A stretch of 64,000 bases of DNA. Origin: Salibaculum griseiflavum. GTDB lineage: Bacteria > Pseudomonadota > Alphaproteobacteria > Rhodobacterales > Rhodobacteraceae. Shown here piece by piece: positions 8,583-18,217 of this stretch. How positions within the stretch are numbered: the stretch's first letter is position 1; each line of letters opens with the position of its first letter. The position numbers and the translations under genes are program-made. The stretch spans positions 1-64,000 of the forward strand of contig NZ_QETF01000016.1 of assembly GCF_003129565.1 (NCBI RefSeq), read 5' to 3'. Below the pieces are notes generated by a model. That model did not search any database. It was not told the origin of the DNA and worked only from the letters and a program-made list of their open reading frames with translations.

Positions 8583-9304
8583 GTCACGGTGGCGTCGCCG
8601 GCCTGCATCGGCCCCTTGGCCCTGTCGAAGCGCAGGTAGGCCAGCGCCTTGCCGCCCGACTGGGTGTAAAGGGTTCCGGCCGGTTTTTCGCCCGCCATGA
8701 TGGGGGTGCCCACGGGCGCGGTTCCCTCGATCCGGACCTGCACCAGCCCCTTGCGTAACTCGGTCTTGTGCTTCATCCGGGCGGTGACTTCCTGGCCGAC
8801 ATAACAGCCTTTCTTGAAGTCCACGCCGGACAGGCGATCGAACCCGACCTCCAGCAGAAAACTGTCCGGTGTCAGCTCGATTCCGGTTTCGGGGATCACG
8901 TGCTCCACGCGTAGCGCGTCCCAATCCACGCTTTCCGACAACTCGTCCTGTCCGATCAGCCGCCAGCCCAGGGCCGGGTGGCGTGGGTCGGGCAGGGCGC
9001 CTTCGGGGGTCGGACCGGTCCCACGCGATACGTTCAGGTCGGTCTCGGTGATCTCGACCTCGGAGCGCAGCTTGTACATGGACAGGCGCTGGAACAGGGC
9101 CGGGGCCTGGTCGGCCGCGACATCCAGCAGGATGGCGTCGCCGTCCGCTTGGAGGAAGAAATCCACCATCAGCTTGCCCTGCGGCGTCAGCAACGCCGTA
9201 TAGACCAGCCCGTCGGACAGGCGGTCGATATCGTTGGTGACAAGGCCTTGCAGGAACTCGGCCCTGTCCTTGCCGGTGATACGAAGAACGGTGCGTTGGG
9301 TCAT
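8570..9304 (-). CDS. ygfZ: YgfZ/GcvT-like folate-binding protein, Fe-S cluster maintenance
   Basis: This 244-residue protein resembles the GcvT fold but carries the YgfZ signature KGCYVGQE (165-172), including the family Cys167. YgfZ binds folate and supports assembly or repair of certain iron-sulfur enzymes such as MiaB. The C-terminal barrel has TAPVGTPIMAGEKPAGTLYT. The start ATG at 9304 is 10 bases downstream of the ABC transporter stop, so phosphatase, ABC protein, ygfZ and the kinase-like gene probably form one minus-strand transcript. Confidence 0.9.
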   Translation of the reverse strand: MTQRTVLRITGKDRAEFLQGLVTNDIDRLSDGLVYTALLTPQGKLMVDFFLQADGDAILLDVAADQAPALFQRLSMYKLRSEVEITETDLNVSRGTGPTPEGALPDPRHPALGWRLIGQDELSESVDWDALRVEHVIPETGIELTPDSFLLEVGFDRLSGVDFKKGCYVGQEVTARMKHKTELRKGLVQVRIEGTAPVGTPIMAGEKPAGTLYTQSGGKALAYLRFDRAKGPMQAGDATVTWTP

Positions 9305-9313
9305 AAGAGGTAT

Positions 9314-11164
9314 TTAGGTCCGATCATCGCGTCCGAAAAGGCGCGCGAGAATGCCGCGCGCGGCCCGCACGGGGGCCTTGTCGCGGATCGGGCGCGGATG
9401 GGTGTCTGCGGGTTCGACCACCTGTCGGCCTTCCTTGAACTGGAGGCGGTAGAGGTCGGCGTAGTGGCCGCCGCGTGCCAGCAATTCGTCATGGGTGCCG
9501 GCATCGACGACTTCGCCCTTGTCCATGACAAGGATCTTGTGGGCATTGCGCACCGTCGACAGCCGGTGCGCGATCACAAGCGTTGTGCGTCCTTCGGCCA
9601 GCCGGTCGAGTGCGGCCTGCACGATGGCCTCGGACTTGGTGTCGAGCGCCGAGGTCGCCTCGTCCAGCAGCAGGATGGGCGTATCGCGCAAAAGGGCCCG
9701 GGCGATGGCAACGCGCTGGCGCTGGCCGCCCGACAGGTTCGATCCGCGCGGGCCAACCGGCGTGTCCAGGCCGTTCGACAGCTTGGGCAGGAAATCCGAG
9801 ACATGCGCCGCCTTCAGCACACGTTGCAGATGCGCCTCGTCCACGTCTGTCCGGCCCAGCAGGATATTGTCGCGCAGGCTTTCGTCAAAGAGGGCGGCAT
9901 CCTGCGCCACGGTCGAGACCAGGTTGCGCAGGTGGTCGACATCCAGCGCATCCACCGGTGTATCATCCAGCAGAACCCGTCCGGCAGAGGGATCGACCAG
10001 GCGCGTCAGCACGTTGAACACCGTGCTCTTGCCCGCGCCGGATGCGCCGACAAGGGCGGTGGTCTGACCGCGCTCGGCGACGAATCTCGCACCGCGCAGC
10101 ACCGGCAGGTCGCCATAGCTGAGATGGACATCTTCGAAACGGATCGACGGTGCGGCCTGCGGGGCCGCCTTCGGGCGGGCCGGAGAGGTCAGGGTCGGAC
10201 GGATATCGAACAATTCGCGGATACGCTCCACGGCGGCGGCCGCCGCCTGCCAGAGCCCCGAAAGGTTGCCGAGCCGCCTGAGCGGGTCGAAGGCAAGGGC
10301 CATCGCGGTGAAGAAAGCCATGAAGTCGCCCACGGTCTTTTCTCCGGCCACGATCTCGGACCCGGCGAAGAACAGCACGCCCAGAAAACCGATCCCGGTC
10401 ATGATGTCGATCAGCCCGGGGATCAACGCCTGACCCAGCGCCGCCTGGGTTTCCGTCGCGACCCGGGTGTCGTTGAGGCGGTCGTAGCGGCCCTGCTGGT
10501 AGCGTTCGAGGCCATTCAGCTTGATGGGCATGATGCCGTGGAACACTTCGTCCAGCCGGGTCGACATCGAGGCCGAGACCTCGCGTGCAGCCCGCGCCTT
10601 GCGCCTGACGTAGCCCTGAACCATCAGCGAGGGGGCAACCAGAAGAGGGATCCCCACGAGCGCCACCACGGTCCACAGCCAGTCGATATACATGGCCACG
10701 CCGAACAGCCAGATCACCGCTATCACATCGCGGCCCAACCCGGTGATGATCCCCGTCCAAACCTGGCCGAGGGCCTGCACATCGCCCTGCACGCGTTCGA
10801 TCAGGGTGCCCGGCGAATAGGATTGGTGGAACGCCATGTCCAGCGTCATCAGGTGCCCCATCAACCGGGTCCGCAGCTTCGCTGCGCTCTTTTCCGCGAT
10901 GCGCTTGAGGATGACCCGATGCGTCACCGAGGTGATCGCGCGCAGCACGAAAAGTCCAAGGATGATCAGGCCTACGACCCAAAGCGAGCCCATATCGCCG
11001 CCGATGAAAACATCGTCGAACATCGGTTTGGTCATGTAACTCATGATGCCGAGGGTCGACCCCTCGATCACCATGATGACCGATGCCACCAGGATAAGCG
11101 GCAAATGCTCGCGCAGGTATCCCGACCAGAGCCAGGCTGCCATGTTTTGGCGGCGCGCGCTCAT
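9314..11164 (-). CDS. ABC transporter, fused permease and ATPase (MsbA-like lipid/multidrug exporter)
   Basis: This 616-residue half-transporter has about six membrane helices in residues 20-300 followed by an ATPase domain. Walker A is GASGAGKST (373-381), the signature is LSGGQ (477-481) and Walker B is ILLLDE near 497-502, followed by ATSALD. The arrangement is that of MsbA and related lipid A, lipid or drug flippases in the inner membrane; the substrate is not evident. Its ATG overlaps the stop of the upstream phosphatase gene as ATGA, implying coupled translation. The C-terminal tail after the ATPase is basic (KAPVRAARGILARLFGRDDR). Confidence 0.92.
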   Translation of the reverse strand: MSARRQNMAAWLWSGYLREHLPLILVASVIMVIEGSTLGIMSYMTKPMFDDVFIGGDMGSLWVVGLIILGLFVLRAITSVTHRVILKRIAEKSAAKLRTRLMGHLMTLDMAFHQSYSPGTLIERVQGDVQALGQVWTGIITGLGRDVIAVIWLFGVAMYIDWLWTVVALVGIPLLVAPSLMVQGYVRRKARAAREVSASMSTRLDEVFHGIMPIKLNGLERYQQGRYDRLNDTRVATETQAALGQALIPGLIDIMTGIGFLGVLFFAGSEIVAGEKTVGDFMAFFTAMALAFDPLRRLGNLSGLWQAAAAAVERIRELFDIRPTLTSPARPKAAPQAAPSIRFEDVHLSYGDLPVLRGARFVAERGQTTALVGASGAGKSTVFNVLTRLVDPSAGRVLLDDTPVDALDVDHLRNLVSTVAQDAALFDESLRDNILLGRTDVDEAHLQRVLKAAHVSDFLPKLSNGLDTPVGPRGSNLSGGQRQRVAIARALLRDTPILLLDEATSALDTKSEAIVQAALDRLAEGRTTLVIAHRLSTVRNAHKILVMDKGEVVDAGTHDELLARGGHYADLYRLQFKEGRQVVEPADTHPRPIRDKAPVRAARGILARLFGRDDRT

Positions 11165-11847
11165 GACCGGCCTTTCCGGGCGGCGAAGCTGGCGGCGAGC
11201 GCGGCCGGGTCATATTCCAAGGCCACCCAGTCGCGAAAACCGATCGGTCCCTGTGATTGCCGCGCCTCGAACTGCTCCAGTAGATGATCGAGAATGCCGG
11301 TGGCCGATTGCCGCAGATGGACGTAGCGCAGCGACAGCATGCGCTTGGCCGCGGCAATATCCGCGCCCTCCTGCGTCAACAGGTAGATCGCGCTGGCCAG
11401 CCCGGCACGGTCGGCACCTGACTTGCAATGAAGCAGCAACGGCTTTTCAAGCGTCGGAAACAGGTCGATCAAGGTCAGCAACGTGTCGCGGTCGGGCGGG
11501 CGGCGCGCTTCCATCTTGAGATCAACGAGGGTCAGCCCCAGGGCCTCGCAGGTTTCTTTCTCGAACAGGTAAGGGGAATGAGCGGAGGGCCCGCGCAGGT
11601 TCAGAACGGTCTTCACGCCATTGGCCGCGTGGCGGCGCATTCGTTTCGGATCGGGCTGGTTGGAGCGGTAAACCCCCGGTGCGATCTCATCGAGGTTGGT
11701 CCAGAGATGGCGCAGGATTGCGTGATCGAGCAGCTGGAAATGCCACCACGCCTCGCGCCGGGCGCGCGGAGTGGAGATGTCCTTGCCCGTCCGCTTGTGC
11801 AGGCCCCGCTCCCAGCGGTGGATCCTGTCGAACAATCCTGAAATCAT
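11161..11847 (-). CDS. Tyrosine/dual-specificity phosphatase family protein
   Basis: This protein of 228 residues from the chosen ATG at 11847 has the P-loop HCKSGADR (140-147), with Cys141 nucleophile and Arg147. It also has the family features APGVYRSNQPD near 57 and VKTVLNLRG near 78. Such proteins dephosphorylate proteins, inositides or small phosphoesters. The frame extends upstream to a possible start at 12009, but conservation-like sequence begins around MISGLFDRIHRWERG. Coupling by ATGA to the downstream exporter suggests a joint envelope role, which is inference. Confidence 0.85.
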   Translation of the reverse strand: MISGLFDRIHRWERGLHKRTGKDISTPRARREAWWHFQLLDHAILRHLWTNLDEIAPGVYRSNQPDPKRMRRHAANGVKTVLNLRGPSAHSPYLFEKETCEALGLTLVDLKMEARRPPDRDTLLTLIDLFPTLEKPLLLHCKSGADRAGLASAIYLLTQEGADIAAAKRMLSLRYVHLRQSATGILDHLLEQFEARQSQGPIGFRDWVALEYDPAALAASFAARKGRS

Positions 11848-11999
11848 CGGCGGTCGTGGCCTTTCAATGCCCATCGCTTGTCGGGGTTTACGCGGAAATT
11901 GCACGGGCGAAAAGGGGCGCGCGGCCCCAGTCCCGGATTGACGCCGGCCGGGCGCAACGTAATCTCGTCCGGCACCCGCTCCAGATAAGAGGGAAATCA

Positions 12000-13187
12000 A
12001 TGTTTGCAAATGGTTTGCCGTATTTGGCGATCCCTGGCCCCTCGGTCATGCCCGACCGGGTGCTGCGGGCGATGCAACGGCCTTCGCCCAATATCTACAC
12101 CGGCGCCTTGCACGATCTGACTCATTCCTTGATCCCCGATCTGAAATCCGTGGCCGGCACAACCGGAAATGCCGCGATTTACATCGCCAATGGTCATGGC
12201 ACCTGGGAGGCGGCCCTTGCCAATGTGGTGGCCGAGGGCGACCGGGTTCTTGTTCTGGCCACGGGCGTTTTCTGCAAAGGCTGGGGCGAGATGGCCCAGG
12301 GCCTCGGGGTCGAAGTGGAGGTGCTGGATTTCGGCGAATGTGCGGCGGTCGATCCGGACCGGGTAGAGGCCGCCTTGCGCGCCGATACCAAGGGGCGGAT
12401 CAGGGCGGTGCTGATGGTATTGGTCGATACCTCGACCGGGGTCTTGAATGACGTGCGCGCGGTGCGGTCGGCGATGGATGCCGTGGGACATCATGCCTTG
12501 CTCATGGTGGATGCCATCGCTTCGCTGGGCTGTGACCGATACCGGATGGACGCCAGCGGCGCGGACGTGACGATTGCGGCCAGCCAGAAGGGTCTGATGA
12601 CGCCGCCGGGGATGGGGTTCGTCTGGTTCAACGCAAAGGCGGACGCGCAGCGCGGCACGCTGGCCCGTGTCAGCCGCTATTGGGATTGGCGTCCGCGCGT
12701 GGACCCCGATGCCTATTGGAAATACTTCGATGGCACGGCGCCGACGCATCACCTGTTCGCCCTGCGCGAAGCGCTCGACATGATCAAGGAAGAGGGGCTG
12801 GAGGCTGTCTGGGCGCGACATGACGGTCTGGCCCGCGCCATCTGGGCGGCGTGCGAGGTCTGGGGGCAGGGCGGTCCGCTCCGGTTGAACGTGCCCGATC
12901 CGGCGGCACGGTCGCGGGCGATTACCTCGGTGGTCATGGAGCCGGGGCAGGCCGATGCCCTGCGCGACTGGGTCGAGCAGAAGGCTGGTGTGACGCTTGG
13001 CATCGGGCTGGGTCGGGACCCCGCCAGTGCCTATTTTCGTATCGGCCACATGGGGCATGTGAATGCGCATATGGTGCTGGGCGTGCTCGCCACGATCGAG
13101 GCGGCGTTGGCCGCGCTGGACATTCCCCACGGACCCGGTGGCGTTGTCGCGGCGAGCAGTTGTCTTGCAGAGCTGGCCGGAGCGTGA
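12000..13187 (+). CDS. Class V PLP aminotransferase, alanine/serine-glyoxylate aminotransferase type
   Basis: This 395-residue protein shows the class V pattern: start YLAIPGPSVMPDRVLRAM, YIANGHGTWEAALANV (cofactor phosphate region), LLMVDAIASLGC (PLP-binding Asp171) and ASQKGLM with the Schiff-base Lys197. The family moves amino groups from serine or alanine to glyoxylate, feeding the serine cycle or photorespiratory-type glyoxylate disposal. It could act together with glyA in this genome. SD-like AGAGGG lies 7 bases before the ATG. Divergent from the phosphatase gene by about 150 bases. Confidence 0.9.
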   Translation: MFANGLPYLAIPGPSVMPDRVLRAMQRPSPNIYTGALHDLTHSLIPDLKSVAGTTGNAAIYIANGHGTWEAALANVVAEGDRVLVLATGVFCKGWGEMAQGLGVEVEVLDFGECAAVDPDRVEAALRADTKGRIRAVLMVLVDTSTGVLNDVRAVRSAMDAVGHHALLMVDAIASLGCDRYRMDASGADVTIAASQKGLMTPPGMGFVWFNAKADAQRGTLARVSRYWDWRPRVDPDAYWKYFDGTAPTHHLFALREALDMIKEEGLEAVWARHDGLARAIWAACEVWGQGGPLRLNVPDPAARSRAITSVVMEPGQADALRDWVEQKAGVTLGIGLGRDPASAYFRIGHMGHVNAHMVLGVLATIEAALAALDIPHGPGGVVAASSCLAELAGA

Positions 13188-13205
13188 TTCAGCCGGTGGG
13201 CACGG

Positions 13206-13406
13206 TCAGCCGTTCCGGACCCGCCGGCGAGCCATGATCTGAGCCTTCAGCACCCGCAGGCCAAGGTCGCACGAGGCCGCGGCGAGCACGACCCAGAAGA
13301 ATCCGAACAGGGACGCGATGGTCCAGAAGGCCATGAAAAGGATGACACCAACCATCCAGAGGAACGGCACGGTGTAATTCTCGACCCGGCGGGGATAGTG
13401 ATACAT
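13206..13406 (-). CDS. Small membrane protein of unknown function
   Basis: A 66-residue protein starts MYHYPRRVENYTVPFLWM, followed by one long or two short membrane segments rich in Phe, Trp and Leu (about residues 14-48), and ends with a basic tail (KAQIMARRRVRNG). By the positive-inside rule the C-terminus is cytoplasmic. No enzymatic motif is visible and I do not recognise a named family. It sits between two aminotransferase genes, convergent with the first. Confidence 0.65.
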   Translation of the reverse strand: MYHYPRRVENYTVPFLWMVGVILFMAFWTIASLFGFFWVVLAAASCDLGLRVLKAQIMARRRVRNG

Positions 13407-13462
13407 GGCGATCTCCGGCTCTAACCCTTCCGAAAGCCTAACGCGGTTTTATGAAAAATCAC

Positions 13463-14575
13463 CTAAAGCTTTCGTGCATCCGCCAGCGCCCCTGGCAACG
13501 CCTCGGCCAGCAGGTCCAGGTCTTCTGGCCCTCCGGCACTGATGCGGATGCAGCGATCCTGGGGGGCGACGAAGGGCATGCGCACGAACACATCCCGTTC
13601 CAGCAGGCCGTTCAGAACCGCCTTGGCGAAGGTGCCGTCCGCGCCGCAATCGACCGCCACGAAGCTGGCCGCCGAGGGCAGCGAGGTCAGGCCGTTGTCG
13701 GTTGCGATAGCATGAATGCGGTCACGGGCGGTGGCGACCTGTGCCTGGACATGGGCCAGCCAGTCGGCATCCCGCGCGGCGGCCAGTGCCCCCGCCTGGC
13801 TGATCCGGCTCATGCCGAAATGGTTGCGGACAAGGTTGAACGCCGCGATGAGCCCGGCATCGCCGATGGCATAGCCGACCCGCGCCCCCGCCATGCCATG
13901 GGCCTTGGAAAAGGTCCGCATGCGGATCACGCGTGAATCCTGCGGGTCGATGGGCGGGGCCGTGCCGTCAGGTGCGAATTCGATATAGGCCTCGTCCAGC
14001 ACCAGCAAGGTTCCTTCGGGCACGGCCTCTATCATGCGCTGAACGGTCTCCGCGTCGTGCCAGGTGCCCATCGGGTTGTCGGGATTCGACAGGTAGATGA
14101 GCCGCGCGCCCACCTCTTTTGCCTTGGCGACCAGGTGCTCTGGGTCTTCGTGGTCGGCGGTATAGGCGACCTTGTGCAGCACACCGCCATAGCCGTTCAC
14201 ATGGTAATTGAAGGTCGGATACGCCCCGTCAGAGGTGACCACCGGCGCGCCTTGCGGCACGGTCAGCCGAACCAGAGACCCCAGCAGGCCGTCAATTCCC
14301 GCGCCGATGACGATGTTTTCCATGGCGATGCCGTGCTGCGCGGCCAGTTCGGTGCGCAGCTCGAAACTCTCGGAATCGCCGTATTTCCAAACCTCCTGTG
14401 CGGCCTCCTGCATGGCCGTCACCGCCTGTGGCGACGGGCCGAAAACACTTTCATTTGCCCCCAGCCGCGCCTTGAAGGGACGGCCGCGGTCGCGTTCCTG
14501 CGCCTCGGGGCCGACGAACGGCACGGTGCGGGGCAGGCTTTGGACAAGCGGTGTCAGGCGCGGATCGGTGGTCAT
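13463..14575 (-). CDS. Class I/II PLP aminotransferase, histidinol-phosphate aminotransferase-like
   Basis: This 370-residue enzyme has the HisC-type layout: ARLGANESVFGPSPQAV near 36, YLSNPDNPMGTW near 161, LDEAYIEF at 193-200 and TFSKAHGMAGARVGY with Schiff-base Lys224. HisC converts imidazole-acetol phosphate to histidinol phosphate, but paralogs act on aromatic or other amino acids. No other his gene is nearby, so hisC identity is uncertain. The ATG at 14575 is chosen because homology starts at MTTDPRLTPLVQSLPRTVPF; the frame is open 39 bases further upstream. Confidence 0.85.
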   Translation of the reverse strand: MTTDPRLTPLVQSLPRTVPFVGPEAQERDRGRPFKARLGANESVFGPSPQAVTAMQEAAQEVWKYGDSESFELRTELAAQHGIAMENIVIGAGIDGLLGSLVRLTVPQGAPVVTSDGAYPTFNYHVNGYGGVLHKVAYTADHEDPEHLVAKAKEVGARLIYLSNPDNPMGTWHDAETVQRMIEAVPEGTLLVLDEAYIEFAPDGTAPPIDPQDSRVIRMRTFSKAHGMAGARVGYAIGDAGLIAAFNLVRNHFGMSRISQAGALAAARDADWLAHVQAQVATARDRIHAIATDNGLTSLPSAASFVAVDCGADGTFAKAVLNGLLERDVFVRMPFVAPQDRCIRISAGGPEDLDLLAEALPGALADARKL

Positions 14576-14626
14576 GCGCCCAGAGTGACGCGCGTCCGGC
14601 CGTTTGTCCATCAAGGGGCGGCCCTT

Positions 14627-14956
14627 TCAGGGCTGCATGAACTTCCGCCGCGCCTCGCGCGCGATGTTGTAGCGCAGTTCGAGATCGGCGATCAGTGCCA
14701 TGGCCAGTCGTCGTTCATCCTCGGTGACGGCCGCGGCATGTGTGGCCCTCGCCGCCTCCAGCGCCTTTTTCAGCTTGAATTCCTCGGGCAGGGCCCCGGC
14801 CTCGGCCATGATGCGCGTGGCCACCTCTGTCGCCATGTCTGTGACGCCGCTGCGCCTCGGCAGGGGCTTTCCCTCGCCGGACAGGTCCGAAAGCTGGCCC
14901 TCGGCCAGCGCCTTCTGGATCTGTTGTTCAGTCAGTTGGCGAAACGAACGACTCAT
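14627..14956 (-). CDS. DUF1992 (DnaJ-like C-terminal domain) family protein
   Basis: This 109-residue protein has the DUF1992 pattern: an N-terminal QLTEQQIQKALAEGQLSDL, then GEGKPLP and a charged helical remainder ending YNIAREARRKFMQP. Homologs are found widely in proteobacteria, sometimes fused to or named after DnaJ-like proteins; the biochemical role is not established. It lies 51 bases upstream of the HisC-like gene on the same strand and may be co-transcribed. Confidence 0.85.
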   Translation of the reverse strand: MSRSFRQLTEQQIQKALAEGQLSDLSGEGKPLPRRSGVTDMATEVATRIMAEAGALPEEFKLKKALEAARATHAAAVTEDERRLAMALIADLELRYNIAREARRKFMQP

Positions 14957-14992
14957 GCCCCGAACCTAGCGCAATCGGCAAGCGCGGGGCAT

Positions 14993-15014
14993 GAGTTTAT
15001 TTGCCAAGATGAAG
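14993..15014 (+). repeat. Short interspersed repeat, copy A
   Basis: Contains TTTATTTGCCAAGATGAAG preceded by GAG, identical over 22 bases to the copy at 61623-61644. It lies in the 67-base gap between the DUF1992 start and the valS stop. A third, diverged copy lies at 61823-61844. Confidence 0.8.
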
Positions 15015-15023
15015 CCGCGCCGG

Positions 15024-18000
15024 TCAGCCGATTTCTTCCAGCCGCGTCATCGCGGCCTGCAGCTGGGCCATTTCCTCTTGCCGCAGGGCGAGGTTCTCGC
15101 GGGCTTCGTCGACCACTTCCTGGGGGGCGCTTTCGACGAATTTGGGGTTGTTCAGACGCCCGGACAGGCCGCCGATTTCCTTTTCCAGCTTGCCCATGAC
15201 CTTGGCGACACGGGCCTTTTCGGCGTCAACGTCAATGATGTCGGCCAGCGGCAGAGCGAAATTCGCGCCCTGGGCCGTGACGGAAAGGGACCCTCTGGGC
15301 GCCTGGTCCGCGTCCTCCAGCGACTCGATACGGGCCATGCGCTTGATCAGCGTTTCATTATTGGCCCAGGCGGTGCGGGCCGCCGCATCCGCTTCCAACT
15401 GCAGGACGGGGATATAAAGCCCGACCGGCACGTTCATCTGGGCGCGGGCCGAGCGGACCCCCTCGATGAAGGAAATGACCCAGCGCATTTCGCGCTCTGC
15501 CTCTTCGTCAACCAGCTCGCTGCCGTATTCGGGCCAGTCGGCGTGGACCAGCATCTTGTCCCGGTCGCCCAGCGTGCCCCAGAGCTCTTCAGTGATGAAG
15601 GGCATGATCGGGTGCAGCAGGATCAGGCATTGGTCCATCACCCAGGCCATGGTGGCTTGGGTTTCGGCCTTTTCGGCCTCGCCTCCGTCCAGCAATAGCG
15701 GCTTGGAGAATTCGACATACCAGTCGCACACCACGTTCCAGACGAAGTGATAAAGCGCCGAGGCGGCTTCGTTGAAGCGGTAAGCGGCCAGCGCCGCATC
15801 CACCTCTTCGCGCACGCGGGCGGTTTCGCCGATGATCCACTTGTTCACCGTCGCGCTGGGCTGCGGGGTGGTGCCGTCGCTGCCGGTCGCGCCGTTCATC
15901 TCGGCGAAACGGCAGGCATTCCACAGCTTGGTCCCGAAATTGCGGTAACCCTTGATCCGGTCCTCCGACAGTTTCAGCACGCCGCCGATGGCGGCCATGG
16001 CGGTGTTGGTGAAGCGCAGGGCGTCCGCGCCGTATTCGTCGATGATCTCCAGCGGGTCGATGACGTTGCCGGTGGTCTTGGACATCTTCTTGCCCTTGGC
16101 GTCGCGCACCAGCCCATGCAGGTAGACCGTGTGGAACGGGTCTTGGCCCACCACGGCCTGCTGCATCATCATCATCCGCGCGACCCAGAAGAACAGGATA
16201 TCCTGCCCGGTGATCAGCACGTCGGTGGGGAAGTATTTGCGGTATTCTTCGGTGGGTTCGGGCCAGCCGAGCGTGCCGATGGGCCAGAGGCCCGAGGAGA
16301 ACCAGGTATCCAGCACGTCCGGATCGCGCCAGACCGGGTAGACCAGCTTGGTCAGGTCCTGGGTTACGTTGTATTCGGCCAGCGCCGCAGCGAAGGCGTG
16401 CATCGCTTCGTGCTTGTCCGCGACCTCGATCACCCGGGCATGGCTGATCGGGTTGGGGACGTCGATATTGTCCTTCTCGAACAGCGGGATGACCTCGTCG
16501 AAGCTGAAGGCGCAATGGCTGACCTCCTGCCGGTGCAGCATGCCACCCTCGGTCAGAAGCTCCAGAAGCTGCACCTCGTCCAGTTCGCCGCTAGCGTTCA
16601 GGTCATCATCGACGCCAAGGTTCAGACCGTACCAGACCGGGATCTGGTGGCCCCACCACAGCTGGCGGGAAATGCACCATGGCTCGATATTCTCAAGCCA
16701 GTGGAAATAGGTCTTCTTGCCGCTGTCGGGCATGATCTCGGTGCGGCCTTCGCGGACCGCCTCGAGCGCGGGGCCCACGACCTTTTCGGCATCGACGAAC
16801 CACTGGTCAGTCAGCATCGGCTCGATCACGACCTTCGAGCGATCCCCGAAGGGCTGCATGATCTTCTTGTCTTCGACCATGATCATCAGGCCCTCGGCGT
16901 CGATATCGGCGACGACGCGCTTGCGGGCCTCGAACCGGTCCAGACCACGATATTCCTCGGGCACGAGGTTGATCGCGTCGACCTGCTGCACCGTAAAGGC
17001 CTCGCCACGGGCGAAGTCCTGCGCTTTGGCGGCCTCGTCGGCGTAGGCTGCGCCGTCATTGCGCATGTGACCCTTGGTATCCATCAGGCGATACATCGGG
17101 ATGCCGCCGCGCTTGGCGACCTCGTAGTCGTTGAAATCATGGGCGCCGGTGATCTTGACCGCGCCGGAGCCGAAATCGGGGTCGGGATAGTCATCGGTGA
17201 TGATCGGGATCAGGCGGCGGTGTTCTTTCGGACCCACCGGAATCTCGCACAGCTTGCCCACGATGGGGGCATACCGTTCATCGGACGGATGCACCGCTAC
17301 CGCGCCATCGCCCAGCATGGTTTCGGGCCGTGTCGTGGCGATCGAGATGTAGTCGCGGGTTTCGCGCAGGGTGACGTTCCCGTCCTCGTCCTTCTCGATG
17401 TACTCGTAGGTCGCGCCCCCGGCCAGCGGGTATTTGAAGTGCCACATATGGCCGTCGACCTCGATGTTCTCGACTTCGAGATCGGAGATGGCCGTTTCGA
17501 AATGCGGGTCCCAGTTGACCAGGCGCTTGCCACGATAGATCAGGCCCTTCTGGTGCATGTCCACGAAGACCTTGATGACGGCGTCGTGGAAATTGCCCTC
17601 GTTTCCTTCGGGGGCACCGGGGGCACCGGACATGGTGAAGGCATTGCGCGACCAGTCGCAGGAACTGCCCAGCCGCTTGAGCTGTTCAATGATCGTGTCG
17701 CCATACTGGTCTTTCGATTCCCAGACCTTGGCCAGGAAGTCCTCGCGGCTCAGGTCGGTGCGGCGCAGATTGCTTTCGGTCTTGAGCTTTTTCTCGACCT
17801 GGAGCTGCGTGGCGATGCCGGCATGGTCCTGGCCGGGCTGCCACAGCGTGTCGAAGCCGCGCATCCGGTGCCAGCGGATCAGAATGTCCTGCAAGGTATT
17901 GTTGAAGGCATGGCCCAGGTGCAGCGCGCCGGTCACGTTGGGCGGCGGGATCATGATGGAAAAGGTTTCGTCGCGCTTGGCATTTGCACCGGCCTTGAAG

Positions 18001-18074
18001 GCGCCGCTGTCTTCCCAAGCCTTGTAGATGCGCGGTTCCGCCTCTTGGGCGTTGAAGGTCTTTTCCATGGCCAT
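15024..18074 (-). CDS. valS: Valine--tRNA ligase
   Basis: This 1016-residue class I synthetase charges tRNA-Val. The HIGH-type motif is LHLGH (51-55, preceded by PPPNVTGA), and the KMSKS-type motif [10 protein letters not shown] lies near residue 663. The large editing domain sits between. The C-terminus (about 940-1016) is a coiled-coil tRNA-binding arm ending [20 protein letters not shown]. The ATG at 18074 has AGGGA upstream; a second ATG two codons later is possible. The gene is divergent from the DUF2589 cassette, with 143 bases between. Confidence 0.97.
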   Translation of the reverse strand: MAMEKTFNAQEAEPRIYKAWEDSGAFKAGANAKRDETFSIMIPPPNVTGALHLGHAFNNTLQDILIRWHRMRGFDTLWQPGQDHAGIATQLQVEKKLKTESNLRRTDLSREDFLAKVWESKDQYGDTIIEQLKRLGSSCDWSRNAFTMSGAPGAPEGNEGNFHDAVIKVFVDMHQKGLIYRGKRLVNWDPHFETAISDLEVENIEVDGHMWHFKYPLAGGATYEYIEKDEDGNVTLRETRDYISIATTRPETMLGDGAVAVHPSDERYAPIVGKLCEIPVGPKEHRRLIPIITDDYPDPDFGSGAVKITGAHDFNDYEVAKRGGIPMYRLMDTKGHMRNDGAAYADEAAKAQDFARGEAFTVQQVDAINLVPEEYRGLDRFEARKRVVADIDAEGLMIMVEDKKIMQPFGDRSKVVIEPMLTDQWFVDAEKVVGPALEAVREGRTEIMPDSGKKTYFHWLENIEPWCISRQLWWGHQIPVWYGLNLGVDDDLNASGELDEVQLLELLTEGGMLHRQEVSHCAFSFDEVIPLFEKDNIDVPNPISHARVIEVADKHEAMHAFAAALAEYNVTQDLTKLVYPVWRDPDVLDTWFSSGLWPIGTLGWPEPTEEYRKYFPTDVLITGQDILFFWVARMMMMQQAVVGQDPFHTVYLHGLVRDAKGKKMSKTTGNVIDPLEIIDEYGADALRFTNTAMAAIGGVLKLSEDRIKGYRNFGTKLWNACRFAEMNGATGSDGTTPQPSATVNKWIIGETARVREEVDAALAAYRFNEAASALYHFVWNVVCDWYVEFSKPLLLDGGEAEKAETQATMAWVMDQCLILLHPIMPFITEELWGTLGDRDKMLVHADWPEYGSELVDEEAEREMRWVISFIEGVRSARAQMNVPVGLYIPVLQLEADAAARTAWANNETLIKRMARIESLEDADQAPRGSLSVTAQGANFALPLADIIDVDAEKARVAKVMGKLEKEIGGLSGRLNNPKFVESAPQEVVDEARENLALRQEEMAQLQAAMTRLEEIG

Positions 18075-18217
18075 GACATGCGTTCCCTGAATTTCGCAGA
18101 CCCCCTCTAACCCGACCGGGCGGCGGCGAAAAGAGGGTGGGGAAAACATGACTAGGCGGAATCGCCCGGCTGGCTCAACCTGAAGATGTTTTCAAACAAC
18201 ACATTCAGGAGGACCCC

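Noticed and set aside
15747-18110. Long open frame on the plus strand opposite valS, and similar frames opposite prpE, maeB, glyA and fadJ
   Set aside because: They mirror high-GC genes with clear products on the other strand, show His/Arg/Gly-rich low-complexity composition, lack ribosome sites, and are a known by-product of GC bias at third codon positions.
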